From the NCBI GenBank assembly GCA_028752905.1, contig JAQNBH010000009.1, positions 43,282,509-43,346,508 of the forward strand: DNA of 64,000 bases, read 5' to 3'. This DNA comes from Cladorhizidae sp. MBARI D1340-BT2 (taxonomy: Eukaryota > Porifera > Demospongiae > Poecilosclerida > Cladorhizidae). The translations under genes were made by a program, and so were the position numbers. The notes beneath the pieces were generated by a model. The model did no database searches. It saw only the letters and a list, made by a program, of their open reading frames with translations, and was not told where the DNA came from. Below, in pieces: positions 11,501-21,600 of the stretch; the stretch's first letter is position 1; each line of letters starts with the position of its first letter.

Positions 11501-14500
11501 TCACCTCCATAGCTAGAGCATGGTGTGCCCACCTCCATAGCTAGAGCATGGTGTACTCACCTCCATAGCTAGAGCATGGTGTACTCACCTCCATAGCTAG
11601 AGCATGGAGCCACTCACCTCCATAGCTAGAGCATGGTGTGTCCACCTCCATAGCTAGAGCATGGTGTACTCACCTCCATAGCTAGAGCATGGTGCACCCA
11701 CCTCCATAGCTAGAGCATGGTGCACTCACCTCCATAGCTAGAGCATGGAGCCACTCACCTCCATAGCTAGAGCATGGTGTGTCCACCTCCATAGCTAGAG
11801 CATGGTGTACTCACCTCCATAGCTAGAGCATGGAGCCACTCACCTCCATAGCTAGAGCATGGTGTGTCCACCTCCATAGCTAGAGCATGGTGTACTCACC
11901 TCCATAGCTAGAGCATGGTGTGTCCACCTCCATAGCTAGAGCATGGTGTGCCCACCTCCATAGCTAGAGCATGGTGTACTCACCTCCATAGCTAGAGCAT
12001 GGTGTGTCCACCTCCATAGCTAGAGCATGGTGTGTCCACCTCCATAGCTAAAGCATGGTGTACTCACCTCCATAGCTAGAGCATGGTGTACTCACCTCCA
12101 TAGCTAGAGCATGGAGCCACTCACCTCCATAGCTAGAGCATGGTGTGTCCACCTCCATAGCTAGAGCATGGTGCACTCACCTCCATAGCTAGAGCATGGT
12201 GTGTCCACCTCCATAGCTAGAGCATGGTGCACTCACCTCCATAGCTAGAGCATGGTGTACTCACCTCCATAGCTAGAGCATGGTGCACTCACCTCCATAG
12301 CTAGAGCATGGTGTGTCCACCTCCATAGCTAGAGCATGGTGCACTCACCTCCATAGCTAGAGCATGGTGTACTCACCTCCATAGCTAGAGCATGGTGTAC
12401 TCACCTCCATAGCTAGAGCATGGTGTGTCCACCTCCATAGCTAGAGCATGGTGTGTCCACCTCCATAGCTAGAGCATGGTGTGCCCACCTCCATAGCTAG
12501 AGCATGGTGTACTCACCTCCATAGCTAGAGCATGGTGTACTCACCTCCATAGCTAGAGCATGGTGTGTCCACCTCCATAGCTAGAGCATGGTGTACTCAC
12601 CTCCATAGCTAGAGCATGGTGTACTCACCTCCATAGCTAGAGCATGGTGTGTCCACCTCCATAGCTAGAGCATGGTGTACTCACCTCCATAGCTAGAGCA
12701 TGGTGTACTCACCTCCATAGCTAGAGCATGGTGTGTCCACCTCCATAGCTAGAGCATGGTGTGTCCACCTCCATAGCTAGAGCATGGTGTACTCACCTCC
12801 ATAGCTAGAGCATGGTGTACTCACCTCCATAGCTAGAGCATAGTGCACTCACCTCCATAGCTAGAGCATGGTGTACTCACCTCCATAGCTAGAGCATGGT
12901 GTACTCACCTCCATAGCTAGAGCATGGTGCACTCACCTCCATAGCTAGAGCATGGTGTGTCCACCTCCATAGCTAGAGCATGGTGTGTCCACCTCCATAG
13001 CTAGAGCATGGTGTGTCCACCTCCATAGCTAGAGTATGGTGTACCCACCTCCATAGCTAGAGCATGGTGCACTCACCTCCATAGCTAGAGCATGGTGTGC
13101 CCACCTCCATAGCTAGAGTATGGTGTACCCACCTCCATAGCTAGAGCATGGTGCACTCACCTCCATAGCTAGAGCATGGTGTACTCACCTCCATAGCTAG
13201 AGCATGGTGTGTCCACCTCCATAGCTAGAGCATGGTGTGTCCACCTCCATAGCTAGAGCATGGTGCACTCACCTCCATAGCTAGAGCATGGTGCACTCAC
13301 CTCCATAGCTAGAGCATGGTGTGCCCACCTCCATAGCTAGAGCATGGTGTGTCCACCTCCATAGCTAGAGCATGGTGTACTCACTTCCATAGCTAGAGCA
13401 TGGTGTGCCCACCTCCATAGCTAGAGCATGGTGTACTCACCTCCATAGCTAGAGCATGGTGTGTCCACCTCCATAGCTAGAGCATGGTGTACTCACCTCC
13501 ATAGCTAGAGCATGGTGCACCCACCTCCATAGCTAGAGCATGGTGTACTCACCTCCATAGCTAGAGCATGGTGTGTCCACCTCCATAGCTAGAGCATGGT
13601 GTACTCACCTCCATAGCTAGAGCATGGTGTGTCCACCTCCATAGCTAGAGCATGGTGTACTCACCTCCATAGCTAGAGCATGGTGCACTCACCTCCATAG
13701 CTAGAGCATGGTGTACTCACCTCCATAGCTAGAGCATGGTGTACTCACCTCCATAGCTAGAGCATGGTGTACTCACCTCCATAGCTAGAGCATGGTGCAC
13801 TCACCTCCATAGCTAGAGCATGGTGTGTCCACCTCCATAGCTAGAGCATGGTGTACTCACCTCCATAGCTAGAGCATGGTGTGTCCACCTCCATAGCTAG
13901 AGCATGGTGTACTCACCTCCATAGCTAGAGCATGGTGTGTCCACCTCCATAGCTAGAGCATGGTGTACTCACCTCCATAGCTAGAGCATGGTGTACTCAC
14001 CTCCATAGCTAGAGCATGGTGTACTCACCTCCATAGCTAGAGCATGGTGCACTCACCTCCATAGCTAGAGCATGGTGTGTCCACCTCCATAGCTAGAGCA
14101 TGGTGCACCAACCTCCATAGCTAGAGCATGGTGTGTCCACCTCCATAGCTAGAGCATGGTGTACCCACCTCCATAGCTAGAGCATGGTCACCTCCATAGC
14201 TAGAGCATGGTATACTCACCTCCATAGCTAGAGCATGGTGCACCAACCTCCATAGCTAGAGCATGGTGTGTCCACCTCCATAGCTAGAGCATGGTGCACC
14301 CACCTCCATAGCTAGAGCATGGTGTGTCCACCTCCATAGCTAGAGCATGGTGTACTCACCTCCATAGCTAGAGCATGGTGCACCCACCTCCATAGCTAGA
14401 GCATGGTGTGTCCACCTCCATAGCTAGAGCATGGTGTACTCACCTCCATAGCTAGAGCATGGTGTACTCACCTTCATAGCTAGAGCATGGTGTGTCCACC

Positions 14501-14740
14501 TCCATAGCTAGAGCATGGTGTACTCACCTCCATAGCTAGAGCATGGTGCACTCACCTCCATAGCTAGAGTATGGTGTACTCACCTCCATAGCTAGAGCAT
14601 GGTGTGTCCACCTCCATAGCTAGAGCATGGTGTGTCCACCTCCATAGCTAGAGCATGGTGCACTCACCTCCATAGCTAGAGCATGGTGCACCCACCTCCA
14701 TAGCTAGAGCATGGTGCACTCACCTCCATAGCTAGAGCAT
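8569..14740. repeat. 28-bp minisatellite, about 220 units
   Basis: Each unit has an almost invariant 20-mer, CTCCATAGCTAGAGCATGGT, followed by an 8-base segment drawn from a small set: GTACTCAC, GTGTCCAC, GCACTCAC, GTGCCCAC, GCACCCAC, GTGCTCAC, GCACACAC and GCACCAAC. Rare units have AGCCACTCAC, or lose the segment to leave TCAC. Changes inside the 20-mer are very few (AGAGTATGG, CTTCCATAG, ATAGTGC). On the minus strand units ending ACTCAC read GGAG/GTGAGT, a consensus splice donor. No open frame survives because 28 is not divisible by three. Confidence 0.97.
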
Positions 14741-15369
14741 GCTGATGGGTTGAGTAGCTATGTCAGAATGACACTCCAGCCTCCTTCTCTGGCAGCTATT
14801 AGCAGCTATTAGCAGGTTCTCACTTGTAGCCAGTTATCTTTCCTCTAGCTTCAAATCTGCTGCCATTGTCTTCATTTTATTCTTCACTATGACAACCATT
14901 CCTGGTTTACATAAACCTGCTTTTTAAGGCAGATGACCCATTCAATTTTTTTAACGGGTGAACGTACAGTGAATACATACACACATACATACATACATGG
15001 CCATGTATAGCAGTATCAAGTATTCCATCCAACCCCCACTGAGGGCTCTCTTCGCTTGCCAGTAAAACCATGACATAGAGGCTGTCCTCCAATGCATCAC
15101 ATCCACCATGGGCTCAATACTATTCTACACATGTGCATACTTGGTGTCGTGCTTGCCACCTCTCCAGAGGCACCTGCCGAACTCAGCAAAAGTCCTTGGA
15201 CGCTCACCTCATTCAGTTGGTCCAGTTGGCTGCAGAGGAGAACACACACACACATACAGATGTGACAATAATTTTTGTCCAAGTGAGAATGATGTGAGGT
15301 TAATTGTTACCACCACGCAAGAATATGGAGACAAGCTGGACCTTGTTGAACAAACGGGCTTGCTGCACG
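14741..15369. other. Unassigned stretch between array and transposon
   Basis: No gene is recognised with confidence. On the plus strand 15,285-15,391 encodes the protein-like stretch NDVRLIVTTTQEYGDKLDLV before a stop, which could be a terminal exon. On the minus strand, 15,092-14,980 and 14,905-14,829 are also locally open, the second reading MVVIVKNKMKTMAADL. None has matched splice sites that I can join. A (CATA)n run lies at 14,975-14,998. Confidence 0.3.
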
Positions 15370-15511
15370 ATTTCGCATTAATCAACACCTAATGGACATG
15401 TGATTAGCAGGTGGTTATTGTACTAGGGCTAGGGCTAGGACTAACAAGGGCTAGGGCTAATAATAATAGTAATTCAACACCTAATAGACACTGCATTGTG
15501 CAGGTACTTAT
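15370..15511. repeat. ~105-bp tandem repeat, left part (split by hAT insertion)
   Basis: Units contain CAACACCTAATAGACA, a TTATTGTACTAGGGCTAGGG segment and GGGCTAATAATAATAGTAA. One unit begins near 15,378 and the next near 15,473. The second is interrupted after GGTACTTAT by the hAT element and resumes at 18,027. Confidence 0.75.
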
Positions 15512-15670
15512 TCGGGATTCTCAACCATTCCTCCATCATTTACCCCCTCAGTCTGATGTATCTCGACATTTACCCCCTTACTCCCATACAAAAAATGCAT
15601 AGCCATCATAAAGGCGCAGAAAAGTAAGAAGATAAGAAAACGCATTTATTATCTAGGTTTTGTTTATTAT

Positions 15671-17505
15671 CTAGGTTTTGCATAAAATATAGTAATATAC
15701 TTTGATAAAATATACTTTGATAAAGAAAGAAATTATATAGTCCATTCGTATCAGTATAAAAAAAATCAAACAGAAACACCAGAAGCATTTATCAGTGGGA
15801 ACACTGCTGATACTTGAGTCAACCAGTTTATTTATTCGAGGAGCTGTTGGTGACAATGCTACTCTCATATCGTCATCGATTTTCATGCGATTCCTGGCCT
15901 TTGTCTTCATTGCTACTAAACTTGAGAACCCTGATTCACATAAGTATGTAGTGACAAAAGGAAGAAACACTTGGAAGGCACGCTGAGTGAGAAGTGGGAA
16001 TGAATCGGTGAGTTTTATCCAAAAATCGACAATCAGCTCATCTTTTGCTGGGTCGTCATCTTTCATTTCTGACAGTTCAGTGGTAAAAGGTCTTATTATT
16101 CATCTCTCTGTAGGAATCATGTCTTTTGAAAAGTAGCCAGTGAAGTTTTCCTTCAAGATTTTCAAATGATCTGTGATGTCTTCATTTATCTCAGTTAACA
16201 AACACACTAGGTCTTTCACTAATGACCTCATCCAAGTTTGGAAAATTTGCCAAGTTACTCTTCATGCCCATAAGTCCAGCTTTGTCTGCAATGCTGTCAT
16301 CTTTTCACTTGCTTCAACAATGGTTACTGATATTCCCTGGAGTTGTTTGTTGACTTGGTTAAGATGGGTAAATATATCTGTCTGAGAGGTACCCTAAACA
16401 GGCGATGAACTTGGGATCAGCAAAGTTTTCACACAGCTTTGAATCTCGGTTACCAAGAAAAATCTCTACCTCAGTACGGAGCTCAAACACATGATTAAGA
16501 ATAAGTTCACGTGAAAGCCAGCTCACCTCAGTATGAAGCAAAAGAGTCGAATGCTCAGAACCCATCTCATCACAAAAATCTTTGAACAAACAGTGATTCA
16601 GTGCTCGGGCACGAATGAAATTAACAGCCTCGACAACTTTATGCAAAACCATTTTCAGATTTTCAGGAAGCGTTTTTACAGCCAATGCATGTCTGTGAAG
16701 AACACAATGTGTTATTATCACATTGGGTACCTGCTTCACAAGTGCAGTGAGCCTGATCTCACTCCTCATGGCTGGGGCTCCAACAGTACAGATTGAACCA
16801 ACAATGCCCCGTGTGAGATTGTTCCTTTCAAAGAAGTCTTGTGTTTTCTGCATTATATCAGTAGCCTTTGTGGTTTGTTGGAGATGTTCACAGAAGAGAA
16901 ATTCATTCTGCAATTCTTTTCCACATATGTAACGGACAAAACAAAAACAAGAAGTTGTGACAAATTTGCAACATCACAGGATTCATCAAGTCGCAAAGAA
17001 ATTTTTTGCTGGGCTAGATTTGATCTGTTCAATAACTTGTTGATAAATATCTTGAGACATTTCAATAATACGTGTGTCATTAGAAAGAGGAATGTCTTGA
17101 ATCTTCTGTTTTGCTTCTTTACCACATACATGTTCAACCATGTCTAAGGCACAAGGTTTAATCAGCTTCTCGACAATGTCATGAGGTTTCATTGCCTTTG
17201 CTATTCGCTGCGTTACATGATAGGAAGCTGTAAGCATTGGTTTCTTCTTAGATACGAAGCCAAGTGTAGGCAGTGTTCCTGCAACCCTAAACCTAGCTCT
17301 CTTTACCTCAAATTTAGCACGGTCATTAGATGCATGGGCAGGATGTGTAGCTTCCGGATGCTGTTTCAGTATTGAAGGTTTCAATGACCCATTTCCAAGA
17401 ACTTTTGACAGCAGACACTGACTGAGGCTTCTCCACACCATCCACAACAACAAAGTCAAAGCCATATTGTACACATGAATCCAGGTATGTACGTTTCTTG
17501 GACAT
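15671..17505 (-). pseudogene. hAT transposase pseudogene (ZBED5-like)
   Basis: Translation starts at the ATG at 17,505-17,503 (MSKKRTYLDS). A BED-type finger remnant follows, with GVEKPQ, CLLS where the family has CxxC, and HPEATH. Family-typical segments then appear in order: DIPLSNDTRI, KISLRLDESCDVANL, FLFCEHLQQTTKATDI, GAPAMRSE, HCVLHRHALAVKTLP, LLLHTEVSWLSRE, VFELRTEVEIFLG, and near the C-terminus FVTTYLCESGFSSLVAMKTK, the hAT dimerisation region. The DE catalytic frame is broken by frameshifts near 17,420, 17,000, 16,915 and 16,378 and by an in-frame TGA near 16,270, so no functional enzyme can be made. The real C-terminus is unclear; the last frame stays open to 15,671. Confidence 0.88.
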
Positions 17506-17532
17506 GGCAAAATCTGAAAAGAGTAATATATA

Positions 17533-17624
17533 AACTATGGCTACTAGGTCTATTCAACTAATATACTACCTGAGACCAAGGTCAAAGGTAGTATATTAGT
17601 TGAATAGACCTAGTAGCCATAGTT
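17533..17624. repeat. Perfect 39-bp inverted repeat (hairpin)
   Basis: Arm 17,533-17,571 begins AACTATGGCTACTAGGTC, and 17,586-17,624 is its exact reverse complement, separated by 14 bp. It lies inside the hAT element just upstream of the transposase start and has no mismatch, unlike the decayed transposase next to it. It is either a young nested insertion or a locally templated palindrome. Confidence 0.9.
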
Positions 17625-18026
17625 ACCTTGGTTGTTCTCTAATCTCCAGCAGCTGAACTATTGAGCTATTGTGAGCTAGCTTAATTAAACTAGCTATTTT
17701 CTCTGAGCTATGAGCTAGCTAGCTATAGCTATAGTAAATAGAAATTTTGGTTTGTAATGAGTTTTTCATGAAGGGATATGCCAGTGTAAGGGACATTATG
17801 CTGAATAGCAATGAAAACTTTTAGTAAAACAAGGAAAATAATCACCAGACCAAAGGCAATAGTGTGAATAATAATAAGAAGATATATATACCAACCTGCT
17901 TGGAGGTCTATTAGCCTTATATTCCCTTTTCCTTTGTCAATTATCAGGTACTATTTACCCCATGCCATGTAATTTTTTTACCCCCAGGGGGTAGAGGGTA
18001 AATTCCCCCCTGGTTGAGAATCCCTG

Positions 18027-18130
18027 TGCTAGGGCTAGGACTAGGACTAACACAAGGGCTAGGGCTAATAATAATAGTAATTCAACACCTAATAAACATT
18101 GCATTGTGACTAGCGGGCGCTTATTGTAGA
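18027..18130. repeat. ~105-bp tandem repeat, right part
   Basis: Continues the unit broken by the hAT insertion: GTGCTAGGGCTAGGAC, then GGGCTAATAATAATAGTAA, then CAACACCTAATAAACATTGC. It matches 15,420-15,500 closely, so the two form about 80 bp of direct repeat flanking the transposon. Confidence 0.75.
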
Positions 18131-18329
18131 CACATCTACTGCATCAAACAAATCAAGCATGCCGTGACCTGGGAAACGAGGGTGCATGCCCCCTCCTCAA
18201 GCCCCTGCACCACCACACCCCCACACCCATTCACACGTAACCCATATAAAAAGTGGCATTTGAGGTGGGTAAGTGGCAGAAGAATCATGATGCCATCATC
18301 CACTTCCTTTCATGTGGGCGAATCCATTT

Positions 18330-18374
18330 GGAATGCAATGCATTCCATTCCTGTTTTTAGTTGCAGTATAAATA
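18330..18374 (+). promoter_or_regulatory. NHR-gene promoter: TATA box with TEAD-type sites
   Basis: TATAAATA at 18,367-18,374 would place the start of transcription near 18,400. Just upstream lies a palindrome, GGAATGCA-A-TGCATTCC (18,330-18,346), followed by an overlapping CATTCC, giving GGAATG at 18,330 and CATTCC at 18,341 and 18,346. GGAATG/CATTCC is the known binding motif of TEAD/Scalloped factors. Use of these sites is inferred, not shown. Confidence 0.6.
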
Positions 18375-18399
18375 GACACGAGAAGCCTGCCAATAGCCA

Positions 18400-18687
18400 T
18401 GCTACTGCACATAAATACCTGTTCCCTCGCCCCAGCTGCTCAGTCACAGGAGTTTAACTAAGGTCAAGAAACTAAGAGAGAAAGGTCGAGCATATCTACG
18501 AGGTGAGTTCAAGTAGCCAGATTTAATCCCAGACTTATTACTACTAGATAGACTCGTCATGGTGCAGTGCGTGTCCTACTGTGGTTTCCTGTGGAATAAT
18601 CTCTTTGCCTTGCAGAGCTTCCAAGAAGAACCTTGTGCACTGAAACAGCTGCAGGATTGTAATCCACCACGAGAACTAAAATATTGA
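18400..18687 (+). other. NHR-gene 5' untranslated region with 113-bp intron
   Basis: A donor CTACGAG/GTGAGT ends a leader exon at 18,502, and an acceptor CTTTGCCTTGCAG ends the intron at 18,615. The second leader segment, 18,616-18,687, finishes with TGA in frame immediately before the start ATG, which fixes that start. The transcription start is estimated from the TATA box only. Confidence 0.65.
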
Positions 18688-21600
18688 ATGGAGAATGGAT
18701 TTGCTCACATCGACTTGGAGGATTACGATTTGGTCTTCGATAGACACTATCACGGTCGCAACATCAAGCTCAGCGAAGATGGAAAATCAGCCCAAAAGAT
18801 AAAGAAGTGAGTGTCTGTGCTAGTAATGTGTCTAAGCTAGTGAAGACTTGCAATAAAGAAGTGAGTGTCTGTGCTAGTAATGTGTCTAAGCTAGTGAAGA
18901 TTGCAATAAAGAAGTGAGTGTCTGTGCTAGTAATGTGTCTAAGCTAGTGAAGACTTGCAATAAAGAAGTGAGTGTCTGTGCTAGTAATGTGCCTAAGCTA
19001 GTGAAGACTTGCAATAAAGAAGTGAGTGTCTGTGCTAGTAATGTGCCTAAGCTAGTGAAGACTTGCAATAAAGAAGTGAGTGTCTGTGCTAGTAATGTGT
19101 CTAAGCTAGTGAAGACTTGCAATAAAGAAGTGAGTGTGTGTGCTAGTAATGTGTCTAAGCTAGTGAAGACTTGCAATAAAGAAGTGAGTGTCTGTGCTAG
19201 TAATGTGCCTAAGCTAGTGAAGACTTGCAATAAAGAAGTGAGTGTCTGTGCTAGTAATGTGTCTAAGCTAGTGAAGACTTGCAATAAAGAAGTGAGTGTG
19301 TGTGCTAGTAATGTGTCTAAGCTAGTGAAGACTTGCAATAAAGAAGTGAGTGTCTGTGCTAGTAATGTGTCTAAGCTAGTGAAGACTTGCAATAAAGAAG
19401 TGAGTGTGTGTGCTAGTAATGTGTCTAAGCTAGTGAAGACTTGCAATAAAGAAGTGAGTGTCTGTGCTAGTAATGTGTCTAAGCTAGTGAAGACTTGCAA
19501 TAAAGAAGTGAGTGTCTGTGCTAGTAATGTGTCTAAGCTAGTGAAGACTTGCAATAAAGAAGTGAGTGTCTGTGCTAGTAATGTGTCTAAGCTAGTGAAG
19601 ACTTGCAATAAAGAAGTGAGTGTCTGTGCTAGTAATGTGTCTAAGCTAGTGAAGACTTGCAATAAAGAAGTGAGTGTCTGTGCTAGTAATGTGTCTAAGC
19701 TAGTGAAGACTTGCAATAAAGAAGTGAGTGTCTGTGCTAGTAATGTGTCTAAGCTAGTGAACACTTGCAATAAAGAAGTGAGTGTCTGTGCTAGTAATGT
19801 GTCTAAGCTAGTGAAGACTTGCAATAAAGAAGTGAGTGTCTGTGCTAGTAATGTGCCTAAGCTAGTGAAGACTTGCAATAAAGAAGTGAGTGTCTGTGCT
19901 AGTAATGTGCCTAAGCTAGTGAAGACTTGCAATAAAGAAGTGAGTGTCTGTGCTAGTAATGTGCCTAAGCTAGTGAAGACTTGCAATAAAGAAGTGAGTG
20001 TCTGTGCTAGTAATGTGTCTAAGCTAGTGAAGACTTGCAATAAAGAAGTGAGTGTCTGTGCTAGTAATGTGCCTAAGCTAGTGAAGACTTGCAATAAAGA
20101 AGTGAGTGTCTGTGCTAGTAATGTGCCTAAGCTAGTGAAGACTTGCAATAAAGAAGTGAGTGTCTGTGCTAGTAATGTGTCTAAGCTAGTGAAGACTTGC
20201 AATAAAGAAGTGAGTGTCTGTGCTAGTAATGTGTCTAAGCTAGTGAAGACTTGCAATAAAGAAGTGAGTGTCTGTGCTAGTAATGTGCCTAAGCTAGTGA
20301 AGACTTGCAATAAAGAAGTGAGTGTCTGTGCTAGTAATGTGTCTAAGCTAGTGAAGACTTGCAATAAAGAAGTGAGTGTCTGTGCTAGTAATGTGTCTAA
20401 GCTAGTGAAGACTTGCAATAAAGAAGTGAGTGTCTGTGCTAGTAATGTGTCTAAGCTAGTGAAGACTTGCAATAAAGAAGTGAGTGTCTGTGCTAGTAAT
20501 GTGTCTAAGCTAGTGAAGACTTGCAATAAAGAAGTGAGTGTCTGTGCTAGTAATGTGTCTAAGCTAGTGAAGACTTGCAATAAAGAAGTGAGTGTGTGTG
20601 CTAGTAATGTGTCTAAGCTAGTGAAGACTTGCAATAAAGAAGTGAGTGTGTGTGCTAGTAATGTGTCTAAGCTAGTGAAGACTTGCAATAAAGAAGTGAG
20701 TGTCTGTGCTAGTAATGTGTCTAAGCTAGTGAAGACTTGCAATAAAGAAGTGAGTGTCTGTGCTAGTAATGTGCCTAAGCTAGTGAAGACTTGCAATAAA
20801 GAAGTGAGTGTCTGTGCTAGTAATGTGTCTAAGCTAGTGAAGACTTGCAATAAAGAAGTGAGTGTCTGTGCTAGTAATGTGTCTAAGCTAGTGAAGACTT
20901 GCAATAAAGAAGTGAGTGTGTGTGCTAGTAATGTGCCTAAGCTAGTGAAGACTTGCAATAAAGAAGTGAGTGTCTGTGCTAGTAATGTGCCTAAGCTAGT
21001 GAAGACTTGCAATAAAGAAGTGAGTGTCTGTGCTAGTAATGTGTCTAAGCTAGTGAAGACTTGCAATAAAGAAGTGAGTGTCTGTGCTAGTAATGTGTCT
21101 AAGCTAGTGAAGACTTGCAATAAAGAAGTGAGTGTCTGTGCTAGTAATGTGCCTAAGCTAGTGAAGACTTGCAATAAAGAAGTGAGTGTCTGTGCTAGTA
21201 ATGTGCCTAAGCTAGTGAAGACTTGCAATAAAGAAGTGAGTGTCTGTGCTAATAATGTGTCTAAGCTAGTGAAGACTTGCAATAAAGAAGTGAGTGTGTG
21301 TGCTAGTAATGTGTCTAAGCTAGTGAAGACTTGCAATAAAGAAGTGAGTGTCTGTGCTAGTAATGTGTCTAAGCTAGTGAAGACTTGCAATAAAGAAGTG
21401 AGTGTCTGTGCTAGTAATGTGCCTAAGCTAGTGAAGACTTGCAATAAAGAAGTGAGTGTCTGTGCTAGTAATGTGCCTAAGCTAGTGAAGACTTGCAATA
21501 AAGAAGTGAGTGTCTGTGCTAGTAATGTGTCTAAGCTAGTGAAGACTTGCAATAAAGAAGTGAGTGTCTGTGCTAGTAATGTGCCTAAGCTAGTGAAGAC

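Larger units (their letters stand above)
15512..18026 (-). mobile_element. hAT transposon, decayed, ZBED5-like
   Basis: Terminal inverted repeats are visible: GGGATTCTCAACCA at 15,514-15,527, and its exact complement TGGTTGAGAATCCC at 18,011-18,024. The right end reads CAGGGATTCTCAACCA on the minus strand, a typical hAT start (CAG...TCTCAACC); the left end has TC in place of CA. A minus-strand transposase relic fills most of the interior. hAT elements normally make 8-bp target duplications, but the flanks GTACTTAT and TGCTAGGG do not match, so the duplication has decayed or the ends are slightly misplaced. The element interrupts an older ~105-bp tandem repeat. Confidence 0.85.

Noticed and set aside
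8569..14740. CRISPR-like look: constant 20-mer with changing 8-mer
   Set aside because: Spacers of 8 bp from a small reused set are not CRISPR spacers, no cas genes exist and the DNA is animal nuclear.
15108..15391. Possible terminal exon ending LHDFALINT
   Set aside because: It looks protein-like, but no upstream exon can be joined to it, and the minus strand is also open. Kept only as a note.
15420..18070. GGGCTA runs as telomere-like DNA
   Set aside because: Only a few imperfect GGGCTA/GGACTA units occur inside a longer ~105-bp repeat; animal telomeres are TTAGGG arrays.
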